From Paracoccus methylovorus (GTDB lineage: Bacteria > Pseudomonadota > Alphaproteobacteria > Rhodobacterales > Rhodobacteraceae): a stretch of 64,000 bases of DNA. The stretch's first letter is position 1, and each line of letters starts with the position of its first letter. The notes under the pieces are model-generated. The model worked only from the letters and a program-made list of their open reading frames with translations. It had not been told where the DNA came from and ran no database searches. Where the stretch lies: NCBI RefSeq assembly GCF_016919705.1, contig NZ_CP070371.1, positions 1,269,501 to 1,333,500 of the forward strand. Direction: 5' to 3'. The position numbers and the translations under genes are program-made. This document shows, piece after piece, positions 52,857 through 61,234 of the stretch.

Positions 52857-53669
52857 TCACCCGCTGAGCAGCGCGCGGCACAACGGGCTGTCGGGATCGG
52901 CCAGCGGCGCGACCACGTCGAAATGGTGCCGGCCGGGGGCCTCGACGACGCGGGTCTCGGCGCCAAGGCCGGTCCAGATATTGGCCAGAAGCGCGCTCTG
53001 GCGGATGAATTCCGGGCGCTCGACCGTGCCGACCCATGTGGTCAGCCGGGTGCCAGGCACGGGTTCGGCCAGAGCCGGGCTTTCGGCGCGGGCCTCGGCA
53101 GGATCGAGGCGCAGCGTCGCGTTCAGATCAGTGCGCAGCAGCGGGCGCAGATCGTGCAACCCGCTGATCGACAGCACATGGCGGATGCGGGCGCGCAGGC
53201 GGTCAGGCAGCGCGACATCGCGGCAGACCATGCGGGTGACCAGCTGGCCGCCGGCGGAATGGCCAGCCAGCAGGATCGGCCCGGCGACCTCCTCCGCCAG
53301 CCGATGCAGCGCGGCGGCGATCTGGCCGGTAATGGCGCCGATGCGCGCCGCCGGCGCCAGCACATATTGCGGGATCGCCACCGCCCAGCCGCGCGCCAAC
53401 GGCCCGGCGGCCAGATGCGACCACCAGTCCTTGCCGAACTGCATCCAGAAGCCGCCATGCACGAATATCACCAGGCCGCGCGACGGGCCCTCGGGCAGGA
53501 ACAGGTCCGCGCGCAGCCGCGCCGCCGCGCCGCAGGCCAGATCGAGGCGGGCCACCACGTCGCTGCGGGCGCGAAATGCCGCCGCCTCGGCCGCCCAGCG
53601 CGCCGGAAACGCCGCGCCATCGGGGATGTGCGGGGTGTTGGCATAGGCGTCGGTCCAGTCCGTGATCAT
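52857..53669 (-). CDS. Alpha/beta hydrolase (kynurenine-formamidase-like)
   Basis: 270 aa. Oxyanion motif FVHGGFWMQFGKDWW (near residue 71) and nucleophile GHSAGGQLVTRM (near residue 140) place it with HGGFW-type arylformamidase-like esterases; the catalytic His is likely in APGRHHFDVV. Cytosolic. Last gene of the leftward TRAP operon, 55 bases after the SDR stop. It may hydrolyse a lactone or ester in the same pathway. Confidence 0.88.
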   Translation of the reverse strand: MITDWTDAYANTPHIPDGAAFPARWAAEAAAFRARSDVVARLDLACGAAARLRADLFLPEGPSRGLVIFVHGGFWMQFGKDWWSHLAAGPLARGWAVAIPQYVLAPAARIGAITGQIAAALHRLAEEVAGPILLAGHSAGGQLVTRMVCRDVALPDRLRARIRHVLSISGLHDLRPLLRTDLNATLRLDPAEARAESPALAEPVPGTRLTTWVGTVERPEFIRQSALLANIWTGLGAETRVVEAPGRHHFDVVAPLADPDSPLCRALLSG

Positions 53670-53724
53670 CGCAATCCTCGCTGGTCAGGCCGCCGGCAGC
53701 GCGAACAAGCTGTCTCGCCTGCCG

Positions 53725-54453
53725 TCACAGCCCGCTTCCGCCCAGCGATTTGCCGCCATCGACAAACAGGCACTGGCCGGTGATGAAATTCGCATCCTCG
53801 CCCAGGAAAAAGCTGACGGCGGCGGCGATCTCGTCGGGGCTGGCCGCCTTGCCGCGCGCCTCCAGCCCCTCCCATTCGGCAAACAGCTCGGCCGGGGCCG
53901 AGCGGGTCATCGGCGTGTCGGTAAAGCCCGGTGCCACCGAATTGACGGTGATCTGCCGCTCGCGCAACTCCATCGCCATGGCCCGGGTCAGACCGATCAC
54001 CGCCGCCTTCGAGGCCGCGTAATGCGCGAACCGCCGTCCGCCCAGCGCGCCGCGCGACGAGATGGTGACGATGCGCCCGCCCGGCCCCATCCGCCGCGCA
54101 CCCGCCTGTGCGATCAGGAAGGTACCGATCAGGTTGACCTCGGTCATGGCGCGGAAGTCATCTGCGGTCAGTGCGAACAAATCGCGGTCGGAATAGATGC
54201 CGGCCGCCGTCACCACCGCATCGACGCGGGCCTCGGCCGCGATGCAGTCCGCCACCGCCGCGGCATCGGTCACGTCCAGCGCGGCAGCGCGTATGTCGAG
54301 CCCCTGCGCCGAGAGACGTCCGGCGGCGGCCTCGACCGCATCGGTGTTGCGGTCGATCAGCACGCTGCGCCAGCCCTCGGCCGCCAGCCGGGCGGCGATA
54401 GCCTCGCCGATGCCCTGCGCGGCGCCGGTCACGAAAACGGTCTTGCGAGTCAT
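53725..54453 (-). CDS. SDR-family NAD(P)-dependent dehydrogenase
   Basis: 242 aa classical short-chain dehydrogenase. Cofactor motif VFVTGAAQGIGEAIAARL, the Ser-Tyr-Lys site in FAHYAASKAAVIGLTRAMAM, and a C-terminal FITGQCLFVDGGKSLGG. The acidic residue after strand 2 (VLIDRNT) suggests NAD preference. Lies 10 bases after the TRAP large permease, so it is co-transcribed; probable role is oxidation of an imported sugar acid or hydroxy acid. Confidence 0.93.
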   Translation of the reverse strand: MTRKTVFVTGAAQGIGEAIAARLAAEGWRSVLIDRNTDAVEAAAGRLSAQGLDIRAAALDVTDAAAVADCIAAEARVDAVVTAAGIYSDRDLFALTADDFRAMTEVNLIGTFLIAQAGARRMGPGGRIVTISSRGALGGRRFAHYAASKAAVIGLTRAMAMELRERQITVNSVAPGFTDTPMTRSAPAELFAEWEGLEARGKAASPDEIAAAVSFFLGEDANFITGQCLFVDGGKSLGGSGL

Positions 54454-54463
54454 GGTTGATACC

Positions 54464-55756
54464 TCACCGATAGCCGAACGAATGCGGCAGGAACAGGATG
54501 ATGTCGGGAACCAGCACCATCACCAGCAGCAGCGCCACCAGCGCCGCGCAGAAGGGCAGCACGGCGACGAACACCTTCTGCAGCGGCGCGCCGGTCAGGC
54601 TGGACAGCACGAACAGCACCAGCCCGTAAGGCGGCGTGATCAGCCCGATCATGAAGTTGATGACAGCGATCACCCCGAAATAGTTCAGGTCGATGCCCAG
54701 GGCCTTGACCGAGGGCAGCAGCAGCGGGATCACCACCAGCAGGATGACCGAACCGTCCAGGAAACAGCCCAGCACCAGCAGCAGCACGTTCACCACCAGC
54801 ATGAAGGCCAGCGGCGACAGCTGCATCGATTCGATCCAGCCGACCAGAGCAGCACCCAGACCCTCGTTGGCGATGGCATAGTTGACCACGAAGGCGCTGC
54901 CGATCAGCAGCATGGTCGAGGCCATCTGCCGCATCGAGATCTCGAAGGCCGCCGGCAATTGCCGCAGGCGCAGGCTGCGCATGATGACCACGCCCAGGAT
55001 GATGCCCCAGAAGGCGGCGACGGCGGCGGATTCGGTGGGGCTGAACATGCCCGACCAGATACCGCCCAGCAGCACGATGGGCAGGGTCAGCGGCAGCACC
55101 GCGCGGCCCAGCAGCGCCGGACCCTCGCCCTTGATCACGCCCACCCCGGCGGGCAGGTCATAACGGCGCGCCATGATGGCGACGGTGGCCATGATGACCA
55201 GCGCCATCAGCAGGCCGGGCACGATGCCGGCCAGAAACAGCGTGCCGATCGAGGCGCCCGACAGCATGGCATAGATGACCAGCGGGATCGAAGGCGGGAT
55301 CACCGGCGCGATGACGCTGGCCGCCGCCGTCACCGCCACCGCCAGATGCAGCGGATAGCGACCGATCTGCCGCATCATCTTGACCGCCACCACGCCCGGC
55401 CCGGCGGCCTCGGTCACCGCGCTGCCGGTCATCGAGGAAAAGATGATGCTGACCACCACGGTCACATGGCCGGTGCCGCCGCGCAGCCGCCCGACCAGCG
55501 CGTTCGCCGCCCCCCACAGCCTTTCGCTGATGCCGCTGTCGTTCATGATATTGGCGGCGAGGATGAACATCGGGATGGCGACCAGCACATAGATGCCGGT
55601 CATCTGGCCCATGACCTGATCGACCAGCAGGCCGGGATCCTGGCCGGTGGCCAGGAAATAGACCGCCCCCGCCAGGAACATCGACAGCGCGATGGGCAGG
55701 CGGACGATCGAGGCCGCCACGAAGGCCGCCAGCAGCGCGATGAGGCCCGGCGTCAT
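54464..55756 (-). CDS. TRAP transporter large permease (DctM)
   Basis: 430 aa from the ATG at 55756, which overlaps the DctQ stop (ATGA); a longer frame upstream is a shadow of DctQ. About 12 membrane segments. FSSMTGSAVTEAAGPGVVAV and SVIAPVIPPSIPLVIYAMLS are DctM signatures. Partner of the DctQ and DctP genes directly upstream. Confidence 0.96.
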   Translation of the reverse strand: MTPGLIALLAAFVAASIVRLPIALSMFLAGAVYFLATGQDPGLLVDQVMGQMTGIYVLVAIPMFILAANIMNDSGISERLWGAANALVGRLRGGTGHVTVVVSIIFSSMTGSAVTEAAGPGVVAVKMMRQIGRYPLHLAVAVTAAASVIAPVIPPSIPLVIYAMLSGASIGTLFLAGIVPGLLMALVIMATVAIMARRYDLPAGVGVIKGEGPALLGRAVLPLTLPIVLLGGIWSGMFSPTESAAVAAFWGIILGVVIMRSLRLRQLPAAFEISMRQMASTMLLIGSAFVVNYAIANEGLGAALVGWIESMQLSPLAFMLVVNVLLLVLGCFLDGSVILLVVIPLLLPSVKALGIDLNYFGVIAVINFMIGLITPPYGLVLFVLSSLTGAPLQKVFVAVLPFCAALVALLLVMVLVPDIILFLPHSFGYR

Positions 55757-56271
55757 AGCGTGACCTCCTCGAGCGTGTCGGTGGGGATCAGCTCGGCCAG
55801 CGCGACCTCGTGGTCGCCGAATGTCAGCCGCCAGGCGAGGATGGCCAGCCGCAGCCCGATGGCGAGGATGAAGACCGGAAAGATCGCATAGACATGATCG
55901 AGGCGGATCCCCACCATGTCGGTGGTCATGATGCGCATGAACAGGACGTAATCGACCAGCGCATAGAACACCCGCGCGAAGACGACGATGAAGCCCAGGC
56001 ACGCCGCCACCATCGACACGCGCTGCCAGCGCGGCGGCAAGGCGCGGAACACCATGTCGAAAGCGATGAATTCCCGCCAGGGCAGCACGAAGGCCGAGGC
56101 GAAGAACACCACCCAGGCGGCAAGGATGGTGACCACCTCGTCCACCCATGATTGCGGATGCCCCGAGTAGCGCAGCGCCACCCCGATGATGAAGATCGCG
56201 AAGATCGCGAACATGCCGAGAACGGACAGCCGGCGCGCCGCCTCCCGCAACCCGGACCAGAGCCCTGTCAT
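55753..56271 (-). CDS. TRAP transporter small permease (DctQ)
   Basis: 172 aa from the ATG at 56271 (GGGGGAGG upstream). Four membrane segments; RYSGHPQSWVDEVVTILAAW and FASAFVLPWREFIAFDMVF are DctQ-like. Starts 59 bases after the DctP stop and overlaps DctM by 4 bases. Confidence 0.93.
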   Translation of the reverse strand: MTGLWSGLREAARRLSVLGMFAIFAIFIIGVALRYSGHPQSWVDEVVTILAAWVVFFASAFVLPWREFIAFDMVFRALPPRWQRVSMVAACLGFIVVFARVFYALVDYVLFMRIMTTDMVGIRLDHVYAIFPVFILAIGLRLAILAWRLTFGDHEVALAELIPTDTLEEVTL

Positions 56272-56329
56272 GTCAATTCCTCCCCCTTGATAAACGACGG
56301 GCGGCAGGTCGCCCCGCCACCCGGTCCCG

Positions 56330-57316
56330 TCACTCCACCGCAGCCACCTCGTCGAGCAGTTCGACACGCCAGCCCTTCATCATGCCGGGCTGGGCATAGA
56401 CTGCATCGACGCTGGCGCGGAACGGCGCGAGGTCGGGGGTCGAGAAGAGCTTGCCCTCGGCCTCGAATCTCTCGCGCGCGGCGGTCTCGGCCCCGCGGGT
56501 CAGGCGGATCTGCTCGGCCGTGCCCTCCTTGGCCGCATCGCGCAGGGTCTGCTGCTGATCGGGCGTCAACTGGTTCCAGGCCTTGCCCGAGATGGCGAAG
56601 AACACCGGCTGCACCAGATGATCGGTCATCACGAATTCCGCCGTCACCTCGTCGAATTTCCAGTCGGCGACCAGGTTCAGCGGGTTGTCCTGTCCGTCGA
56701 TGGCGCCGGTCTTCAGCGCCAGATAGACCTCGGTCGCCGGCATCGACACCGGCACCGCCCCCAGTGCGGTGGCGAGGTTCTGATAAGCCGCCCCCGGCGC
56801 CATGCGCAGCTTGATCCCGTGCAGGTCGTCGGGGCTGGTCACGCCATGCTCGCTGCGCAACCCGATGGTGCGAGTGCCCAGATAGCCGGTATCAAGGATG
56901 ACGACGCCCATCTTCTCCTCAACATCGCTGTAGAACCGCGCGCCGATCTCGCCGTTGAAGACCGCCAGCATGTGGTCGACATCGCGATAGACATAAGGCT
57001 TGCCCAGCGGTCCGTATTCGGGCAGCTGCTGCTCGATTTCATAGACGATGGGGGTGGCCATCTCCAGGTTGCCGCGCTGCATGGCCGGCAGTTCCGTGCC
57101 CTGCTTGAACAGGCTGCTGGAATGGTGGATCGTCACCTTGATCTCGCCCGGATAGGCTGCCTCCATGCGCTGCTTGATGACTTCGAAACCATCGACCAGC
57201 GGGTTGCCGGGCGGCGCGGCCGAGGAGATGCGGATCTCCATCTCGGCCTGGGCGGCGCTGGCGCCGAGGGCCAGCGCGGCAGCGGTGGCGACGGCGGCGA
57301 TGCGGTTGAATGTCAT
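56330..57316 (-). CDS. TRAP transporter substrate-binding protein (DctP)
   Basis: 328 aa with a signal peptide (cleavage around SAAQA-EM). Conserved Arg region GIKLRMAPGAAYQNLATAL binds the ligand carboxylate, and VYLALKTGAIDGQDNPLNLV is the DctP signature. YPGEIKVTIHHSSSLFKQGT matches the N-terminal lobe. It sets specificity for a carboxylate, most likely a sugar acid given the linked enzymes. RBS GGGGAGGAAG. Confidence 0.95.
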   Translation of the reverse strand: MTFNRIAAVATAAALALGASAAQAEMEIRISSAAPPGNPLVDGFEVIKQRMEAAYPGEIKVTIHHSSSLFKQGTELPAMQRGNLEMATPIVYEIEQQLPEYGPLGKPYVYRDVDHMLAVFNGEIGARFYSDVEEKMGVVILDTGYLGTRTIGLRSEHGVTSPDDLHGIKLRMAPGAAYQNLATALGAVPVSMPATEVYLALKTGAIDGQDNPLNLVADWKFDEVTAEFVMTDHLVQPVFFAISGKAWNQLTPDQQQTLRDAAKEGTAEQIRLTRGAETAARERFEAEGKLFSTPDLAPFRASVDAVYAQPGMMKGWRVELLDEVAAVE

Positions 57317-57344
57317 CGGTTCTTCCTCCCCTTTATGGATGATG

Positions 57345-58289
57345 TCAGGCCAGCGGCGTGCGGATGGCGGTGACGGGCGGCTGCACCGTCACCGACAGCC
57401 GGCCGATGCCCTCGATGGCGGCGTCAAGCCGGTCGCCGGGCTTCAGGAACTCGCCCTTCGGGACGCCGACGCCGGCCGGGGTGCCGGTCAGCACCACGTC
57501 GCCGGGGTCAAGCTGCATGATGCGCGAGGCGACACTGATCTGCTCGGCGATGGAAAAGATCATGTCGCCGGTGGTGTCGTCCTGCTTGCGCGTGCCGTTC
57601 ACGTCCAGCGTCAGGCGCAGCGCCTGCGGGTCGGCGATGGCGCTGGCGGGCACGAAACGCGGCCCCAGCGGGCAGCAGCTTTCCTGCGCCTTCCCGGCCA
57701 CCCAGTCCAGCTTGTAGAAGGTGTCGGCCGCCTTGTTGAGGTCGCGCGCGCAGGCGTCGATGGCCACCATGTAGCCGGCGACATGGGACAGCGCATCCTC
57801 GGGCGCGACGGCGCGGGCGGGCTTGCCGATGACCGCGGCCAGCTCGATTTCCCAATCCATCTGCGCGGTGTCCAGCGGCATGTGCAGGGTGTCGCCCTCG
57901 CCGACGACGGCATTGCGCGGCGGCTTGAAGAAGAAGAACAGCCGCTGGTTCTGCCTGGTGGCGCCCTTCACCCCCATCTCTTCCAGATGGCGGTAATAAT
58001 TCGCGCCCGCACACAGCACCTTGCCCGGATAGAGGATCGGCGCCAGCCGCACCCCGTCCGCGACCCGCGCCGCCGGATCGGGGCGTTCGGCCAGCGTCGC
58101 CAGCAGGGCCGCGCTGGCCGGCCAGTCGGCAAACAGCCCGGCCACGTCGCGCGCCGGCGCGCCGGCGCCCTCCAGCAGGCGGCGCAGGTCGTAAAGCCCG
58201 GTCGCGGTCTCCAGCACCGGCAGCGGGCCCCCGGCCCCCTGCAGCGTCGCCAGCGCCCAGCGCACCCCATCGGCAAGATCGTCGTGCAT
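57345..58289 (-). CDS. Fumarylacetoacetate hydrolase (FAH) family protein
   Basis: 314 aa. The metal site is suggested by DWEIELAAVIGKPAR, and VLTGTPAGVGVPKGEFLKPG, near residue 280, is the family signature. Members hydrolyse C-C bonds of acyl-pyruvates or 2,4-diketo acids, or dehydrate/isomerise related intermediates. First gene of the leftward operon, 28 bases before DctP, and divergent from the FCD-GntR gene. RBS GGGGGAGGGG. Confidence 0.93.
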   Translation of the reverse strand: MHDDLADGVRWALATLQGAGGPLPVLETATGLYDLRRLLEGAGAPARDVAGLFADWPASAALLATLAERPDPAARVADGVRLAPILYPGKVLCAGANYYRHLEEMGVKGATRQNQRLFFFFKPPRNAVVGEGDTLHMPLDTAQMDWEIELAAVIGKPARAVAPEDALSHVAGYMVAIDACARDLNKAADTFYKLDWVAGKAQESCCPLGPRFVPASAIADPQALRLTLDVNGTRKQDDTTGDMIFSIAEQISVASRIMQLDPGDVVLTGTPAGVGVPKGEFLKPGDRLDAAIEGIGRLSVTVQPPVTAIRTPLA

Positions 58290-58313
58290 GAACCCCTCCC
58301 CCTGAATCGAATC

Positions 58314-58355
58314 TTGACTTCCCGTTCAGGGTATTTTATAAAATCTGTAAGTCAA
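58314..58355. promoter_or_regulatory. Nested palindromes in the FAH/GntR divergent promoter
   Basis: Outer arms TTGACTT (58314-58320) and AAGTCAA (58349-58355) enclose a perfect 12-base palindrome ATTTTATAAAAT (58333-58344). This A/T-rich island in a GC-rich context is where an FCD-GntR regulator would bind to control both directions. Confidence 0.5.
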
Positions 58356-58368
58356 TATAGAAAGTGAT

Positions 58369-59061
58369 ATGATTGATAATTCCCTCTCCGCCTATGACCT
58401 GCTGCGCGCCGAGATCCTGCATGGCGACCTGATGCCGGGCGAGCGGCTGGCGGTGGCAGATCTACGCGCGCGCTATGGTGTCGGGCTGACGCCACTGCGC
58501 GAGGCGCTGATGCGGCTGGCCTCGGAAGGGCTGGTCGAGACCGAGGCCAATCGCGGCGCCCGGGTGCGCGAGATTTCGGCCCGGGAACTGCACGACCTGT
58601 TCTCGACCCGGCGCGAGTTGGAGGCGATCTGCCTGGCGCGCGCCATGGCCAACCGCACCCCGGAATGGGAGGCCGAGATCCTGCGCAGCCTGCATCTGCT
58701 GTCGCGCGCGCCCTTGCCCGAACAGACCGCCGACCGCGCCACGGCCGCCCGCTGGGAGGCCGCGCACCGCGCCTTTCACACCGCCCTTGTCGCCGCCTGC
58801 GCCTCGGACTGGCGGCTGCGGCTGTGGCACATGCTGGCCGACCAGTCCGAACGCTATCGCAAGCTGCGCCTGCTGGCCCCCGTACCCGACCGCGCCGCGC
58901 CGCGCGACATCGCCGCCGAGCACGAGGCCATCGCCCGCGCCGTCATCGACGGCCAGGCGGCCCATGCGCTGGAACTGATGGACAGCCACCTTGCCCGCAC
59001 CGAATCGGTGGTGGCGGGCCTGTTGCAAAACCTGCCGAAGAAAAGGAAGAACCCCGCATGA
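58369..59061 (+). CDS. GntR-family regulator, FCD domain
   Basis: 230 aa. N-terminal winged helix (AYDLLRAEILHGDLMPGERL; YGVGLTPLREALMRLASEGL) and helical FCD effector domain (ELHDLFSTRRELEAICL; HEAIARAVIDGQAAHALELM with metal-type histidines). FCD regulators sense sugar acids, organic acids or amino acids. Divergent from the TRAP/FAH operon and overlapping the next gene by ATGA; very probably its regulator. Confidence 0.93.
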   Translation: MIDNSLSAYDLLRAEILHGDLMPGERLAVADLRARYGVGLTPLREALMRLASEGLVETEANRGARVREISARELHDLFSTRRELEAICLARAMANRTPEWEAEILRSLHLLSRAPLPEQTADRATAARWEAAHRAFHTALVAACASDWRLRLWHMLADQSERYRKLRLLAPVPDRAAPRDIAAEHEAIARAVIDGQAAHALELMDSHLARTESVVAGLLQNLPKKRKNPA

Positions 59062-59393
59062 TCACCCGCAGCGCCTTTCTGCTGGGCCGGGTCGCCCCCG
59101 AGGACCAGCCCGCCTTCGACCGCCACATGCGCGAAACCGTGGTGGCCGAGATCCTGACCTATCCCGGCATTCGCCGCGTCACCCTGCGCAAGCTGGCGCA
59201 GGCCGATGCCGGCGCCGAGGCCGATGCCGCCTATATGCAGTTCGACCTGTTCTTCGACAGCCACGCCGCCATGGATGCGGCGCTGGCCAGCCCGGTGCGC
59301 CAGGCCGTGCAGGAACGCATCAAGGCCGGCATGGGGCCGTTCGCCGGCCGGGTGATCCATGTCGTCTCCGACATGCTGGAGGACCGGGCATGA
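59058..59393 (+). CDS. EthD-like/dimeric alpha-beta barrel protein
   Basis: 111 aa, ATG at 59058 overlapping the regulator stop. AAYMQFDLFFDSHAAMDAAL and an N-terminal SAFLLGRVAPEDQPAFDRHM have the spacing of EthD/Dabb-type ferredoxin-fold proteins, which often act as isomerases or accessory proteins in catabolic operons. No direct functional evidence. It overlaps the next gene by ATGA. Confidence 0.65.
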   Translation: MITRSAFLLGRVAPEDQPAFDRHMRETVVAEILTYPGIRRVTLRKLAQADAGAEADAAYMQFDLFFDSHAAMDAALASPVRQAVQERIKAGMGPFAGRVIHVVSDMLEDRA

Positions 59394-60355
59394 CCACGCT
59401 GGTCACCGGCGCCGGGCTGATCGGCAGCGCCGCCGCCGAATTGCTGGCGGCGCGCGGCGGTCGCGTGGTCGTGCTCGACATCCGCCGCCCCGAGGCGCTG
59501 CCCGAGGGCATCGCCTTCGAGGCCGCCGACATCACCGATGCCGATGCCCTTGACCGCATCATCGCCGCGCATGGCATCCGCGAGGTGATCCATACGGCGG
59601 CGCTGCTGTCCTCGGCATTGCGGGCCGATCCGCTGACCGGGCTGCGCGTGAACCTGCTGGGCACCACCACGGTGCTGGAGGCCGCGCGCCGGCACGCCTT
59701 GCGCCGGGTGGTTCTGGTCAGCTCGACCACGGTGCTTTACGCGGGGTTCCCGACCCTCGGCCCGGCCCCGATCCCCGAGGACGCCGCCCTGCACCTGATC
59801 AGCCAGCGCCCCGGCAGCCTCTATGCCATCAGCAAGCTGGCGGGCGAGCAACTGGGACTGCTTTACCGCGACCTGCACGGCGTCGATACGGTGTCGCTGC
59901 GCTATGGCGCGGTGATCGGCGGACGGCGGGCGGACCAGACCTCGGTGCCGGGGCGGCTGTTCTCGACCCTGGTCACGGCGGCGCGCGAGGGGCGCACCCT
60001 GCGCCTCGACGACCCGCTGCTGGTCTGGGCCGGGCCGGAGGAATTCGTCGATGTCCGTGACTGCGCCGGCGCGGCGGTGGCGGCGCTGGACGCGGCGCGC
60101 CCGGCGCTGGGGGTCTATAACATCACCCATCCGGGGCAGTGGACGCTGGATGCGGTCATCGCGGCAGTGGCGCAGACGCATGGCCCGCTGGCGGTCGATT
60201 ACGACCGGGACGTGAGCACGGGCTTTGCCGGTTTCCCGCATCCGCGCCCGGCCCCTAGCGCCATCGACGCCGCCTTGGATGAGCTGGGCTTCTCGCCCCA
60301 CCACGACCTGCCCGACAGCCTGCGCTACTGGTGGGCGAGTGGGTCCGGGGACTGA
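59390..60355 (+). CDS. NAD-dependent epimerase/dehydratase family protein
   Basis: 321 aa from the ATG at 59390. Rossmann motif TTLVTGAGLIGSAAAELLAA, then VVLVSSTTVLYAG, and the catalytic YxxxK in LYAISKLAGEQLG near residue 145; HPGQWTLDAVIAAV lies in the substrate domain. Extended SDR; in this context it may oxidise or epimerise a sugar acid or lactone. Third gene of the rightward GntR transcript. Confidence 0.9.
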   Translation: MTTLVTGAGLIGSAAAELLAARGGRVVVLDIRRPEALPEGIAFEAADITDADALDRIIAAHGIREVIHTAALLSSALRADPLTGLRVNLLGTTTVLEAARRHALRRVVLVSSTTVLYAGFPTLGPAPIPEDAALHLISQRPGSLYAISKLAGEQLGLLYRDLHGVDTVSLRYGAVIGGRRADQTSVPGRLFSTLVTAAREGRTLRLDDPLLVWAGPEEFVDVRDCAGAAVAALDAARPALGVYNITHPGQWTLDAVIAAVAQTHGPLAVDYDRDVSTGFAGFPHPRPAPSAIDAALDELGFSPHHDLPDSLRYWWASGSGD

Positions 60356-60663
60356 TGCGGGAATATCCCGGAGGGGATGGGCCTGACGTCGAACCTTCTT
60401 TTGTGGATGCCGCTCGTTTTGCAAGGAATTTCTGATCGTCTGGACTTGTGATCGAGTGCGGTCTTTTGTCAGGCCTGTACGTGCGGCTGACTGGCGCCGC
60501 TGGCCGGGATGGTGATGCGCGGAGCGGGGCCACATCTCCAACAGCGAGCTCGAGGCTCGGAGGAGGTTTCTGGTTTGCCCGATCCGGATCATGTCGATCA
60601 TGTGCCCATGCAGATCATGCCTTCCTCACAACTCGGTGGCCCGAGTGCCTGTTCGATGCCCGA
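60356..60663. other. Intergenic region, probably part of an IS110 remnant
   Basis: About 300 bases after the epimerase stop, containing no gene. Its right part precedes the IS110-type transposase stop codon and may be the flank of that element. Confidence 0.4.
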
Positions 60664-60812
60664 TCAGGCGCCGATCAGCACCGGACCACGATAGCTTTCA
60701 CCGCGCGTCAGCATTGCCCAGATACCGCGCGCCATCTTGTTGGCCAGCGCCACGGCGACCACCGGGATCGGCTTGCGCTCCAGCATCCGCGCCAGCCACG
60801 ACCCTTTAGCAG
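60664..60812 (-). pseudogene. IS110-family transposase, C-terminal fragment
   Basis: Minus strand reads KGSWLARMLERKPIPVVAVA, LANKMARGIWAMLTRGES, then a stop at 60664. This is the usual C-terminal sequence of IS110/IS116 transposases. Only about 48 codons survive. The break at about 60812 coincides with one arm of a 10-bp inverted repeat. Confidence 0.75.
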
Positions 60813-60836
60813 GACTATTTCAGCGCCCTGCTAAAG
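60804..60836. repeat. 10-bp inverted repeat at IS110 breakpoint
   Basis: CTTTAGCAGG (60804-60813) and CCTGCTAAAG (60827-60836) with 13 bases between. Its left arm lies at the edge of transposase homology. Confidence 0.5.
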
Positions 60837-61099
60837 CTTGTGTTTTGACACCACGAGTATGGCACATCGCGATGCCGTCAGGGGAGAGCGGCATCCACCC
60901 CATCTCCACCTTAAGTCCTTGTTTTTATATTGCTGAGAGGGGTGCAGTCGTGCGCATGCTTCGGTATTGCGCCGCTATGGCGGCGACGGACGCACCATCA
61001 CCGGCAAGCGGATGATCTTCGGCGCTCGTTCTGGGCAACCTTCAGGTGCGTTCGCTCATCGGCGGCAGTGTCCTGCGAGACTTGAAACCGACAACTGAG

Positions 61100-61228
61100 A
61101 TGACGATGGCCGACGAGAGAATTGCGCTGATCGAGCTTGTTGAGAGGCAGGCCGATGGTGACTTCATGCGCGAGATGATGGCCTTCGCAGCCGAGCGGAT
61201 CATGGAGGCTGAGGTCGAAGCCCGGACA
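61100..61228 (+). pseudogene. IS256-family transposase, N-terminal fragment
   Basis: Reads MTMADERIALIELVERQADG, DFMREMMAFAAERIMEAEVE, AR before joining the 3' end of the LysR gene. This is the conserved beginning of alphaproteobacterial IS256 (Mutator) transposases. About 43 of 400 codons remain. Confidence 0.78.
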
Positions 61229-61234
61229 TTCCAT

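Noticed and set aside
52477..53037. 186-codon minus-strand frame spanning the pyruvate carboxylase start
   Set aside because: Residues before the ATG at 52815 are antisense of the hydrolase gene; only the pyc fragment is real.
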